A stretch of 64,000 nucleotides of DNA, from positions 1,364,001 through 1,428,000 of the forward strand of contig NC_009767.1 in assembly GCF_000017805.1 (NCBI RefSeq), written 5' to 3'. A model generated the notes under the pieces. It made no database searches. It was not told the DNA's origin and saw nothing but the letters and a program-made list of their open reading frames with translations. The position numbers and the translations under genes were made by a program. Positions 6,986 to 15,867 of this stretch are shown here, one piece after another; the stretch's first letter is position 1; each line of letters begins with the position of its first letter. The DNA comes from Roseiflexus castenholzii DSM 13941. Its GTDB lineage: Bacteria; Chloroflexota; Chloroflexia; Chloroflexales; Roseiflexaceae.

Positions 6986-9055
6986 CCGCCGCACCAGGTC
7001 GGTAGCGACCGGAAGGGTGAAGGAGAAGGTGCTCCCCCTGTTGAGTTTGCTCTCCGCCCAGATACGCCCACCGTGTAGTTCGACGAGCGCCTTGGCGATG
7101 GACAAACCGAGACCCGTCCCGCCGATGCGACGGGTGTTGCCATTATCGACGCGGTAGAAGCGTTCCCAGATGCGTGGCAGGTCTTCAGGAGCGATGCCGA
7201 TCCCCTGGTCGCTGATCGCAACCAGGACAAACTGCCCCTTCGGATGGTCGGGCGGAAGGTCGGCGTGTTCGGTGACCGTGAGCCGGATTTCGCCGCCGTT
7301 CGGCGAGTATTTCACCGCGTTCGTAATCAGATTGACCAGCACCTGCCGGACCTTGTCGCGGTCGGCGTAGACCGGCGGCAGATATGGTGGAATATCGATC
7401 AGCATCGTGTGTTTGCCGCTGATCTGGTTGCTGAGGTGCGCCGTCAGATCGCTGATGATCTGGCGCAGCGACACCGCCCAACGATCGAGGCGCACATTTC
7501 CGGCTTCCAACCGCGTGACTCCCAACAGATCCTCGACGATCTGATACAGGTGGTTCGCCTCGTTGTACACCGTCTTAACGAACTCGCGCTGTTCACCAGG
7601 GGTGAAATCGCGCGCCAACAGCAACTCGGTGTACCCCATGATCGACGTGAGCGGTGTGCGCAGTTCGTGCGACACGATCGACAGAAATTCGCTCTTCAGG
7701 CGATCCGCCTCACGTTCGCGCGTCACATCGCTGACAATCCAGAGCCTGCCGGTCAACGATCCGAAACTATCGCGCGTGGGCGCCGAAAGGAGCATCACCT
7801 CCTGATGCGGGTTGTTCAGCCGCACCAATAACGACTGAACCTCAGTGGGCGAACGTTGACCCTCGGCGCATAGTTCTGTCAGCGCCAGCGGATCACGCAT
7901 GCGGGGCAGCAACAGCGGCACAAGATCAAGGGGAATATAGAACGGATCGCGCATCGCGTCGGGAGTCAATCCCCAGATCATCAGCCACGCCGGGTTGTGG
8001 CGCAACACGCGCCCCTGCTGATCCATCAGCACCAATCCATTCGGCATACTGGCGAAGACCTGACCGAGATGGGCGCTGGTTTCGAGCAACTGCTGATAGT
8101 GCAGCGCGCGACGCAGCGGATTGACCGCCAGATGACACAGTGCATCGACGAACGCCACCTCGCTCTCGCCAAATGCCACCGAGCGCGGGCTATCGAGGAG
8201 GAGCACGGCGAGCGGCGGATCGGCGCCGATTGGCGCAGCCAGTTCCGCGCGCACTTCTGGGGCGAACGCGCGATAATCCGGGTCACGTGATACATCCCGC
8301 AGGAGCGTGGCTCGCCCGGTGCGCGCCACTTTGCCGGCGACGCCAACCTCCCAACTCCAGCGCCGTCGCGCTTCACCGAAGGCGTCGCGGTTGAGCGGAT
8401 CGCCGCCATACCCTTCGTATGCATGCAGCACCAGTTCCCCCCGTTCGCGATCGACCAGAGCGATGGCGCCCGCCTCTGCGCCGGTTGCATCAAGCGCCCA
8501 GCGCAGCAGAAAGGTCAGCAGTTCACCTAGGGCAAGCGGCGCTTCAAGTTCGGCGCGCACCATCTCGATGACGCGCTGCTGCCGCTCCGTCAACGCTCGC
8601 GTGTCGCCATCCCCGCGCCCCGCAGCAATTGTGGCTGCCAGCAGCGGCGTCAGCGCGTGGATCAGCGCCTGTTCTTCGTTGCCAACATGCATCTCGCTGC
8701 CGCGCAGTTCGAGTACGCCCCACAGCCGTCCATCCCAGACAATCGGCGCGCCATAGTGGACGATGTCGTGGCGGGCGGCGCTCTGCAAAGTGGCGCCGCG
8801 CTCGATGACTTCGCGCAGAATGTCATCACTCCAGGGAATGCTCCAACCATTTGGAGCGTACCACTGCTCGCCGGTTGCCGCAGCAACCGGCTCGTGCCGC
8901 CACCAGGTGATGCGCGCGTCGTGGAATGCAATCGCCTGGCGCAGCAGATCGAACAACCCGATCAGGCGCGCAGTCAGCGGTTGCTCGCCGGCCAGCAGGC
9001 GCGCAGCGCTCAGAATGAGAGGAAGAGCCGGGGTTGTGCGCGAGAGTGCGTACAT
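6983..9055 (-). CDS. GAF/PAS sensor histidine kinase
   Basis: A soluble sensor kinase of about 690 residues. From N to C: a degenerate GAF-like region (about 1-165), a second GAF domain (about 180-330; ALDATGAEAGAIALVDRERG and KVARTGRATLLRDVSRDPD), a PAS domain (about 340-450; GQVFASMPNGLVLMDQQGRV), HisKA with the phospho-acceptor near residue 463 in SIVSHELRTPLTSIMGYTE, and a HATPase with the N box VNLITNAVKYSPNGG, G1 box DQGIGI and G2 box GGTGLGLSIAKALVELHGG. No membrane segment is seen, so it probably senses a cytoplasmic signal. No response regulator is adjacent. I place the start at 9055 (AAAGGGA about 12 bases upstream); an ATG at 9142 is possible. Confidence 0.9.
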   Translation of the reverse strand: MYALSRTTPALPLILSAARLLAGEQPLTARLIGLFDLLRQAIAFHDARITWWRHEPVAAATGEQWYAPNGWSIPWSDDILREVIERGATLQSAARHDIVHYGAPIVWDGRLWGVLELRGSEMHVGNEEQALIHALTPLLAATIAAGRGDGDTRALTERQQRVIEMVRAELEAPLALGELLTFLLRWALDATGAEAGAIALVDRERGELVLHAYEGYGGDPLNRDAFGEARRRWSWEVGVAGKVARTGRATLLRDVSRDPDYRAFAPEVRAELAAPIGADPPLAVLLLDSPRSVAFGESEVAFVDALCHLAVNPLRRALHYQQLLETSAHLGQVFASMPNGLVLMDQQGRVLRHNPAWLMIWGLTPDAMRDPFYIPLDLVPLLLPRMRDPLALTELCAEGQRSPTEVQSLLVRLNNPHQEVMLLSAPTRDSFGSLTGRLWIVSDVTREREADRLKSEFLSIVSHELRTPLTSIMGYTELLLARDFTPGEQREFVKTVYNEANHLYQIVEDLLGVTRLEAGNVRLDRWAVSLRQIISDLTAHLSNQISGKHTMLIDIPPYLPPVYADRDKVRQVLVNLITNAVKYSPNGGEIRLTVTEHADLPPDHPKGQFVLVAISDQGIGIAPEDLPRIWERFYRVDNGNTRRIGGTGLGLSIAKALVELHGGRIWAESKLNRGSTFSFTLPVATDLVRR

Positions 9056-9132
9056 CGTCTTGAACCGTATCCCTTTGACGTGTATTGTAGCGCCTCGATG
9101 CGCATTGTCAATCGCTGTGCGCGATTTTTGGC

Positions 9133-9161
9133 TTGACATCAACAGAGCGACGTGTTACCAT
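9133..9161 (+). promoter_or_regulatory. Sigma-70-type promoter of the peptide-import operon
   Basis: TTGACA (9133-9138) and TACCAT (9156-9161) with 17-bp spacing. It is directed toward the ABC operon and would give a leader of about 330 nt. Confidence 0.6.
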
Positions 9162-9497
9162 TTCGCGCAATCGCTATGTTTCTTAACCAAAAGTAACCGG
9201 TGTTCTCCATAGCGCATCCAGGCAGATGAGGCAATGGATCGCAATTGGTGTCCGCTTATCTCCAGCGAATCGTGGCTATTCCTGCGAACGCCTTTGCGGG
9301 AATGTTGTCCGCAAAAGGGACTCCTGCCTTGATGCACGTCGTCTTTGCCGGTCATCTGGCAACACCATTAATGATCCCTGTTCAGCAAAGGAGGTGGTTG
9401 ATCGAGTCAAACCTTAGTTTGAGGAACTGCTCGCAGGTTCCTGACAGATGGTTCCGCTGTTCTCTATTGGAAGACCGCAGAAAGGAGCGTTCTTTCC
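9162..9497 (+). promoter_or_regulatory. Long 5' leader of the peptide-import operon
   Basis: About 330 nt between the promoter and the binding-protein start. It contains an internal AAAGGAGGTGGTTG (a strong ribosome site followed by an in-frame TTG that opens into the overlapping frame) and the inverted repeat AGGAAC...GTTCCT. The true ribosome site GAAAGGAG lies just before the ATG at 9498. No known riboswitch class is recognised; a leader peptide or attenuator is possible but unsupported. Confidence 0.35.
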
Positions 9498-11459
9498 ATG
9501 AAGATTCTCGACAGGAAACTTGCGCTGGCGATGCTGCTGGCGTTGATAGTTCCAATTCTGGCAGCCTGTGGCGGCGGCGCGGCACAGGCGCCGGTCCGCG
9601 AAACGGTCGTGGTGACCGCCGAGCCAATCCGCGAAACCGTGGTGGTCCGCGAGACGGTGGTGGCGGAAGCTCCTACGGCGGCGCCAGCAGGGGCATTCAC
9701 CACACCGCACCCGATTCTTGGCGACGTGCGCGTGCGTCAGGCGATTGCCTACTGCACCAACCGACCGGAACTGATCCAGTCGGTCTATAGCTACCTGACG
9801 CCGGAGCAGCAGCAGGGGCTGCTGATGGACACCAACCTGCCCAAGACGCACTGGGCGGCGGCGAGCGAGGCGGACGGCATCGTGACCTATCCGTTTGACC
9901 CGGAGAAAGGCAAGGCGCTGCTCGATGAGGCGGGCTGGAAATTGGCAGAGGGCGCGACTGTGCGCTCGAAAGATGGCGTGCCGCTGTCGCTCGAGTTCAC
10001 GACGACCAACGCACAGTTCCGTATCACCTGGGCGACGGTGCTGGAAAAACAGTTGCTGACCAACTGCGGCATCCAGATCATCCGCAAGCACGCCCCGGCA
10101 TCCTGGTGGTTTGGTGGCGCCTCCGGTCTGCGTCGGCGCGATTTTGAGCTTGGCGCGTTCGCATGGGTCGGCGAAGCGGATCCGGGCGGCCGCACGCTCT
10201 ATGCCTGCGACCAGATTCCGCTGCCAGAAAACAACTGGAATGGCCAGAACTACATGGGTTGGTGCAATGAGACCGCCAGCAAGGCGATCACTGCAGCCAA
10301 CAATACGCTGAACCGCGAGGAGCGCATCAAGAACTACAAGGCGTTCCAGGTTGAGTTCACGAAGGATATGGTCAGCCTGCCGTTGTTCCAGCGCCTGGAG
10401 GCGTATGCCTGGAATAAGGCGCTGAAGGGGTTGAAGCCTGACCCGACCGAGTATATCACGGCCAACGCCTACGAGTGGGAGCGCAGCGATAATGGCGACA
10501 CCATTATTCTGGGTTTCACCCAGGAGCCGGCTTCGATGTTTACGCTGGTCGAGAGCGCGGCGGTGCAGCGCCAGGCGGCGCAACTCGTCGAGGGCGTGTT
10601 GACGACCCAGTATAGCTACGACTTCCAGGCGGTGCTGCAGGATGGTCTCTCCACCATTGAGAGCGGCAAGGCGAAGAATGAGGTCGTTGAGGTCAAAGAA
10701 GGCGATAAGGTCTGGGATGTCACCGGCGCCGCAGTCGAACTCAAGCCGGGAGTGGAAGTCGTCAACTCCGATGGCGAGACGGTCAAGTATGAGAGCGGCA
10801 CGGTCAAGATGAACCAGCTCACCGTCACCTACGACCTCATCAAGGGGATCAAGTGGTCCGACGGCGAGCCGCTGAAGAAGGCGGACCTGGAACTGGCGGT
10901 GAAGATTGTCTGCGATCCTGAGTCGGGCAACGTCAGTCTTACCTTCTGCGAGTCGCACGACAATGCCAACGGTGTCACCTTCAACAGCGACACCAGCTAC
11001 ACGATTAAGTTCCTACCCGGTGTCCAGTGGCCAATCTACTTCACGGCGCCGTATGGCGGCTACCCCTCGCATGTGACCATTTCGGACGGGCGGAAGCTGG
11101 CGGATGTGCCGGCCAAGGAGTGGGCGACGCTGCCGGAGGTTGCTGAGTTGCCGCTGGGGTATGGTCCCTACATTCTGAAGGAGTGGAACAAGGGCCAGAA
11201 TATGAAGTTCGAGGCGAACCCGAACTTCGTCCTCGGCGCTCCGAAGGTCAAGAATATCGTGATCCAGTTCTATGCCGACACCAACGCTGCCGTGGCGGCG
11301 CTGCTGACCGGTGAGGTCGATATTCTGGAGAAGGCGACGCTCGGCGCCGGTCCTGAGGTGGAGACGGTGCTCAAGGCGGCGGCGGAGGGCAAGATTGAAG
11401 CCAAGACCGATGCCAGCCCAACCTGGGAGCACATGGATATGAACCTGTTTGTCCGGTAG
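9498..11459 (+). CDS. Oligopeptide-type ABC transporter substrate-binding lipoprotein, circularly permuted
   Basis: A 653-residue SBP family 5 protein with a lipoprotein signal (LIVPILAAC, lipid Cys24) and an ETVVVTAEPIRETVVV linker. After the linker, residues 71-328 match the normally C-terminal half of OppA/DppA proteins: HPILGDVRVRQAIAYCTNRP (OppA has PPFNDVRVR in mid-protein), then FELGAFAWVGEADPGGRTLY, NYMGWCNETASKAI and SLPLFQRLEAYAWNKALKG. Residues 334-653 match the normally N-terminal half: ILGFTQEPASMF, AQLVEGVL, GIKWSDGEPLKKADL, LGYGPYILKEWNKGQNMKFE, ALLTGEVDIL, ending TWEHMDMNLFVR exactly where OppA runs on to NDVRVR. The halves are therefore in swapped order. It heads the import operon and should deliver peptides or similar solutes to the permeases. 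The start at 9498 has GAAAGGAG upstream. Confidence 0.9.
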   Translation: MKILDRKLALAMLLALIVPILAACGGGAAQAPVRETVVVTAEPIRETVVVRETVVAEAPTAAPAGAFTTPHPILGDVRVRQAIAYCTNRPELIQSVYSYLTPEQQQGLLMDTNLPKTHWAAASEADGIVTYPFDPEKGKALLDEAGWKLAEGATVRSKDGVPLSLEFTTTNAQFRITWATVLEKQLLTNCGIQIIRKHAPASWWFGGASGLRRRDFELGAFAWVGEADPGGRTLYACDQIPLPENNWNGQNYMGWCNETASKAITAANNTLNREERIKNYKAFQVEFTKDMVSLPLFQRLEAYAWNKALKGLKPDPTEYITANAYEWERSDNGDTIILGFTQEPASMFTLVESAAVQRQAAQLVEGVLTTQYSYDFQAVLQDGLSTIESGKAKNEVVEVKEGDKVWDVTGAAVELKPGVEVVNSDGETVKYESGTVKMNQLTVTYDLIKGIKWSDGEPLKKADLELAVKIVCDPESGNVSLTFCESHDNANGVTFNSDTSYTIKFLPGVQWPIYFTAPYGGYPSHVTISDGRKLADVPAKEWATLPEVAELPLGYGPYILKEWNKGQNMKFEANPNFVLGAPKVKNIVIQFYADTNAAVAALLTGEVDILEKATLGAGPEVETVLKAAAEGKIEAKTDASPTWEHMDMNLFVR

Positions 11460-11476
11460 TCGGTCTGGCAGTTCCG

Positions 11477-11507
11477 TGCGCGTGCGGGGACCAACCCGGC
11501 ACGCGCA
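11477..11507 (+). promoter_or_regulatory. Intercistronic stem-loop between binding protein and permease
   Basis: A perfect 9-bp stem TGCGCGTGC / GCACGCGCA with a 13-nt loop, followed only by ATTTCGT. It may act as a partial terminator or 3'-stabilising hairpin that keeps the binding protein mRNA more abundant than the permease part, as in other binding-protein operons. A TATAAT at about 11515 just downstream could start an internal transcript. Confidence 0.5.
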
Positions 11508-11555
11508 TTTCGTATATAATTAAGAGCATAATATTGTTCTTTCAGGAATGATGGC

Positions 11556-12758
11556 ATGACGGCGTATCTTGTTCGACGCTTGATCCAGATGGTGATTGTC
11601 ACTGTCCTTTCGGCGATGCTCGGCTATTCGTTGTTGTACCTTGCGCCGGGAGGACCATTGTTGTTTTTGCAGCAGATGCAGAACACCGGGCAGCGCCGGG
11701 TGACAGAAGAAGATATTGCGCGCCTGAAAGCGCGGTATGAACTTGACCTCTATTTGCCCATCCGCTTTACCCGCTGGCTGATCGGCTTCCCCGCCGGTCC
11801 AATCCAGGTCGGCGGCGTGAACCTGATCTCGCCGGATACAGTGGTTGGGTGCGCTATCCCCGGTCAGGTGCGCCTGCGTTACCCCGATGGCACGGTCGAA
11901 ATCCGGGAAGAAGGGTGTGTGCGTGATGTGACCCTGGCAGACCTGGCCGAGCGCCGCACTAGCCGCGGTATTCTGTTCGGCGATTTCGGGTTATCGCAGC
12001 AGATCGCGCGCGACCGTCCGATCAGCGATCTGTTGATGACCCGCTTGCCCTACACGATCCAGTTGATGGGCGTCTCGACGCTGCTGGCGATTCTGATCGG
12101 TGTGCCGATCGGCATCTATTCGGCGGTGCGCCAGTATTCACGCTTCGACTATGCAATGACCGGTATTACGTTCGTTGGCTCGTCGCTGCCGACTCTCTTC
12201 ATGGGTGTGATGGCGATTCTGATCTTTTCGGTGCTGGCAAAGGACGCCGGGTTGCCGTACCTGCCATCCGGCGGTGCGCAGGGTATTCGTAACTACGATA
12301 TTCCCTGGATTGGCACGGTGCAGGCCGGTTCGACGCTGGATCGCACCCTGCGCTTTATCATGCCGTGCGCGGTGTTGACTTTCTTCAATATCGCCGCCTG
12401 GAGCCGTTTCATTCGCTCCAGTATGCTCGAAGTGCTGCGGCAGGATTATGTGCGCACAGCGCGCGCCAAAGGCGTGCGGGAACGCGCGGTGATTACCAAG
12501 CACGCGCTGCGCAATGCGCTGATCCCGTTTGTGACCCTGCTTGCGGGTGTGTTGCCGACGCTGGTGGCCGGCGCGGCGATTACCGAATCGGTGTTCAACT
12601 GGCCCGGCATGGGGCGATTGCTGGTCGATGCGCTGGGACGTAGCGACTACACGGTGGCAATGGCGATCCTGTTCATCAGTACAGTTCTGGTGTTGATCGG
12701 ATATCTCATCTCCGATATTCTGTACACGGTCGTCGATCCGCGCATCCGTCTCGCGTGA
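11556..12758 (+). CDS. Peptide ABC transporter permease, DppB/OppB type
   Basis: A 400-residue inner-membrane permease subunit. The N-terminal helix (YLVRRLIQMVIVTVLSAML) followed by a long external insert and then the BPD-transport domain (about 195-400) is the DppB/OppB layout. The ATPase-contacting EAA loop is visible as LEVLRQDYVRTARAKGVRER and VITKHALRNALIPFVTLLAG, then AITESVFNWPGMGRLLVDAL. About 70 residues of the external insert (from about 60, including NLISPDTVVGCAIPGQVRLR) are longer than in E. coli relatives. It pairs with the next gene, 13 bp downstream. Confidence 0.9.
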   Translation: MTAYLVRRLIQMVIVTVLSAMLGYSLLYLAPGGPLLFLQQMQNTGQRRVTEEDIARLKARYELDLYLPIRFTRWLIGFPAGPIQVGGVNLISPDTVVGCAIPGQVRLRYPDGTVEIREEGCVRDVTLADLAERRTSRGILFGDFGLSQQIARDRPISDLLMTRLPYTIQLMGVSTLLAILIGVPIGIYSAVRQYSRFDYAMTGITFVGSSLPTLFMGVMAILIFSVLAKDAGLPYLPSGGAQGIRNYDIPWIGTVQAGSTLDRTLRFIMPCAVLTFFNIAAWSRFIRSSMLEVLRQDYVRTARAKGVRERAVITKHALRNALIPFVTLLAGVLPTLVAGAAITESVFNWPGMGRLLVDALGRSDYTVAMAILFISTVLVLIGYLISDILYTVVDPRIRLA

Positions 12759-12770
12759 GGAGCGTAACGC

Positions 12771-13775
12771 ATGGCTACCACGACATCGACACCGGCGGCG
12801 CCTGGCGCTATCGAGCGATTGCGACCGCGATCCGAAGGGCAGTGGGCGGTTGTCTTTCGCCGGTTTCGTCGCCACCGTCTGGCAATGGCGAGCCTCGCCA
12901 TTCTGATCCTTATCTTTACTGCGTCGATCCTGGCGCCATGGATCGCTCCCTTCCCACGTGACGATATCGGGCTGAACCGCACCCGTCTGCCGCCGATGAG
13001 CGCCGATCCGGCGACCGGGCAGATCCATATCCTCGGCACCGACCATCTGGGACGCGATTTCTTCACCCGCGTGATCTATGCGGCGCGTGTGTCGCTCATG
13101 GTGGCGATTTCGGTGACGACCCTGGTAGCGATCATCGGCACGACCCTGGGTTTGCTGGCAGGGTTCTTTGGCGGTTGGGTCGATAATACGATTAGTCGTG
13201 TGATGGAGTTCGTGGCAACAATCCCGGACCTGCCAATTCTGCTGATCCTCAGCGCAATTATGATCCAGAATGCCGATCTGATCGTCCTGCCTTCCTGGAT
13301 CATCGGTCCGGTTGCGTGGATTATGGCGGTGCCGAACCGCGAGGCGACGCAGGTGGCGCTGCTGATCCTGGTGCTCGCGTCGCTCGGTTGGGTTGGTGTG
13401 GCGCGCCTGATGCGCGGCATGGTGCTTCAGGTCCGCGAAATGCAGTATATCGAGTCGGCGCGCGCGCTTGGCGGCTCGAATGCCTGGATTCTGCTTAAGC
13501 ACGTCTTTCCGAATGCCTTCCCGCCGCTGATTGTGGCGTTTACCCTTGGTCTCAACGGTGCGCTGGTCAGCGAGGTGGCCATCAGTTTCCTCGGCTTCGG
13601 CGTGCAGGACCCGACGCCAACCTGGGGTAATATGATGGGTTTTGCCACCAGTTATATGTTCAATCACCCCTGGATGCCGCTCATTCCTGGGTTGCCGATC
13701 TTTCTCTGTTCGCTGGCGTTCAATTTTATTGGCGATGGGTTGCGTGATGCGCTTGATCCGCGCTTGAAACTGTAA
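12771..13775 (+). CDS. Peptide ABC transporter permease, DppC/OppC type
   Basis: The second permease subunit, 334 residues. A short cytoplasmic N-terminus (W-A-V-V-F-R-R-F-R-R-H-R-L-A, the OppC_N segment) precedes a first helix, then ILGTDHLGRDFFTRVIYAAR, the classic DppC motif after the first loop. The BPD domain carries the EAA loop VLQVREMQYIESARALGGSN and LKHVFPNAFPPLIVAFTLGL, and the family-typical ISFLGFGVQDPTPTWGNMM near the end. GAGGAG lies just upstream of the ATG. It forms the membrane channel with the preceding permease. Confidence 0.9.
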   Translation: MATTTSTPAAPGAIERLRPRSEGQWAVVFRRFRRHRLAMASLAILILIFTASILAPWIAPFPRDDIGLNRTRLPPMSADPATGQIHILGTDHLGRDFFTRVIYAARVSLMVAISVTTLVAIIGTTLGLLAGFFGGWVDNTISRVMEFVATIPDLPILLILSAIMIQNADLIVLPSWIIGPVAWIMAVPNREATQVALLILVLASLGWVGVARLMRGMVLQVREMQYIESARALGGSNAWILLKHVFPNAFPPLIVAFTLGLNGALVSEVAISFLGFGVQDPTPTWGNMMGFATSYMFNHPWMPLIPGLPIFLCSLAFNFIGDGLRDALDPRLKL

Positions 13776-13791
13776 GAGAATAGAACGAGAC

Positions 13792-14829
13792 GTGACGACT
13801 TCATCTGTTCCGGCTGCGGCAGCCGCTCCGCACACAATGGCTGCCCATAGCGATGTTCTCCTCGAAGTTCGAGGGTTGAAGACCTACTTTTATACTGAAG
13901 CCGGTGTCGTGCGCGCGGTCGATGGTATCGATCTGAAGGTGCGTCGCGGTGAGGCGCTTGGTATCGTCGGCGAAAGCGGGTGTGGCAAGAGCGTGACGTC
14001 GCTCTCGATCATGCGCCTGATCCAGGACCCTCCCGGACGAATCGTCGAGGGTGAGATTATTTTCGATGGCATGAATATTCGCTCGCTCAGCGACGAGGAG
14101 ATGCGTCATATTCGCGGTAATCGCGTCTCGATGATTTTCCAGCAACCAACCACGTGTCTCAATCCGGTGTTTAAGGTCGGTGATCAGATCATCGAGGCGC
14201 TCGAGATTCATCAGGGGTTGCGCGGCGAAGAGGCGCGCAGACGCGCGGTTGAACTCTTGTCGCTCGTCGGTCTTCCCGACCCGGAACGGCGCATCAATCA
14301 GTATCCGCACGAATTGTCGGGTGGGCAGGCGCAGCGTGTGATGATTGCCATGGCGCTGGCATGCAATCCCGAACTCCTGATCGCCGATGAGCCGACGACG
14401 GCGCTCGATGTGACGATTCAGGCGCAGATTCTTGACCTCATGCGCGAATTGCGCGAAAAGATCAATACGGCGATCATTCTGATCACCCACGATATGGGGG
14501 TGGTCGCCGAAATGGTCGATACCGTCGCAGTGATGTACGCCGGGCAGGTCGTCGAGTATGCCGATGTGCGCAGTATCTTCGCCGAGCCGAAGCATCCCTA
14601 CACCCAGGGGTTGCTGGCGTCGATCCCGGTCCTTGGCGAAATCGTCGATGAACTGGCGACCATTCCCGGTACGGTGCCAAGCCTGATCAATCCGCCAACC
14701 GGGTGTCGCTTCGCCGACCGCTGCGCACAGCGGTTTGCGCGCTGTGATGAGCCGCCGCCGATGTTCACCCTGAACGGTGGGCGGCAGGTGCGCTGCTGGC
14801 TGTATGCGCCCGATGCGCAACCTGCTTGA
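13792..14829 (+). CDS. Peptide ABC transporter ATPase, DppD/OppD type (first pair)
   Basis: A 345-residue ATPase. Walker A is GESGCGKSVTS, the Q loop is MIFQQPTTCLNPVF, the signature is LSGGQAQRVMIAMAL, Walker B is LLIADEPTTALDVTIQAQIL and the switch His is in LITHDMGVVAEM. The C-terminal oligopeptide-family extension carries the Cys cluster CRFADRCAQRFARCDEPPP, expected to hold an iron-sulfur or metal site in this family. Note GGQAQR instead of the usual GGMRQR, and QQPTT instead of QDPMT. The annotated start is GTG at 13792; an ATG at 13837 is the alternative. Confidence 0.9.
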   Translation: MTTSSVPAAAAAPHTMAAHSDVLLEVRGLKTYFYTEAGVVRAVDGIDLKVRRGEALGIVGESGCGKSVTSLSIMRLIQDPPGRIVEGEIIFDGMNIRSLSDEEMRHIRGNRVSMIFQQPTTCLNPVFKVGDQIIEALEIHQGLRGEEARRRAVELLSLVGLPDPERRINQYPHELSGGQAQRVMIAMALACNPELLIADEPTTALDVTIQAQILDLMRELREKINTAIILITHDMGVVAEMVDTVAVMYAGQVVEYADVRSIFAEPKHPYTQGLLASIPVLGEIVDELATIPGTVPSLINPPTGCRFADRCAQRFARCDEPPPMFTLNGGRQVRCWLYAPDAQPA

Positions 14830-14844
14830 TTCAATGGATGAACG

Positions 14845-15855
14845 ATGATGGCAACTGTCATGCAGCGCAGCGTGTCGGGTGATACGCTGCTGGAAGTCAA
14901 TAATCTGGTCAAGCACTTCCCGATCAAGGGCGGTATTCTCCGCCGCACGGTCGCGGTCGTTAAGGCGGTCGACGGCGTCAGTTTCTCGCTCAAACGCGGT
15001 GAGACGCTGGGGTTGGTCGGTGAGAGCGGGTGTGGCAAAACGACGACCGGACGCACTATTCTGCGTCTTGAGAAGGCAACCGATGGCGAGGTGATCTTTG
15101 ATGGGAAGGATGTGCTCGCCGCTTCTGGCAGTCAGTTGAAGGCGTTGCGCCGCGATATGCAGATCGTCTTCCAGGACCCGTATGCCTCGCTCGACCCGCG
15201 CATGACGATTGGCGAGAGTGTGGCGGAAGGGTTAACCATCCACGGCATTGGCAGCAAAGTCGAGCGGGTCGAGCGGGTGCGCGAAGTGCTGGCGAAGGTC
15301 GGTATGCATCCGAGCCATATGGAGCGCTTTCCGCACGAGTTCTCCGGCGGGCAGCGGCAGCGCATCGGCATTGCGCGCGCGCTGGTGATGAACCCCAAGT
15401 TGATCGTGTGCGATGAGCCGGTGTCGGCGCTCGATGTGTCGATCCAGTCGCAGGTGCTCAACCTGCTGCGCAATCTGCAACAGGAATTCGGGCTGACCTA
15501 CCTGTTCATCGCGCATAACCTCAGCGTGGTTGAGCATATCAGCAATCGCGTGGGGGTGATGTACCTGGGGAAGATGGTCGAATTGGCGGACCGCACGGAA
15601 CTTTTCCGCCGTCCGCTCCATCCGTATACGAAGGCGTTGATCTCGGCCATTCCAATTCCGAACCCCAACATTCGGCGTGAACGGATTATTTTGCAGGGTG
15701 ATGTGCCCAGCCCGATCAACCCGCCGAAGGGGTGCCGCTTCCATCCACGTTGCTGGATGGCGCGCGATATTTGCCGCGAGGTCGAACCCGCGTTCGAGGA
15801 GAAAATGCCTGGCCACTGGTCGGCATGTCATTTCGCCCAAGACGTTTCACCATAA
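14845..15855 (+). CDS. Peptide ABC transporter ATPase, DppF/OppF type (first pair)
   Basis: A 336-residue ATPase that should form a heterodimer with the preceding DppD-like subunit. Walker A is GESGCGKTTTGRTIL, Q loop VFQDPYASLDPRM, signature FSGGQRQRIGIARAL, Walker B LIVCDEPVSALDVSIQSQVL, switch FIAHNLSVVEHI. The oligopeptide C-terminal extension ends with GCRFHPRCWMARDIC and HWSACHF. The linker IKGGILRRTVAVVKAVDGVS is the OppF N-terminal pattern. It follows the previous gene by 15 bp. Confidence 0.9.
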   Translation: MMATVMQRSVSGDTLLEVNNLVKHFPIKGGILRRTVAVVKAVDGVSFSLKRGETLGLVGESGCGKTTTGRTILRLEKATDGEVIFDGKDVLAASGSQLKALRRDMQIVFQDPYASLDPRMTIGESVAEGLTIHGIGSKVERVERVREVLAKVGMHPSHMERFPHEFSGGQRQRIGIARALVMNPKLIVCDEPVSALDVSIQSQVLNLLRNLQQEFGLTYLFIAHNLSVVEHISNRVGVMYLGKMVELADRTELFRRPLHPYTKALISAIPIPNPNIRRERIILQGDVPSPINPPKGCRFHPRCWMARDICREVEPAFEEKMPGHWSACHFAQDVSP

Positions 15856-15867
15856 CGGAGATTGCCC

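Noticed and set aside
9414..10958. A 514-codon open frame antisense to the binding-protein gene
   Set aside because: It is a mirror of GC-rich coding on the other strand, has no recognisable domain, and the plus-strand gene is clearly real.
12138..13835. A 565-codon antisense frame across both permeases
   Set aside because: Very rich in Arg/His/Gln with no motif; a by-product of codon use in the permease genes.
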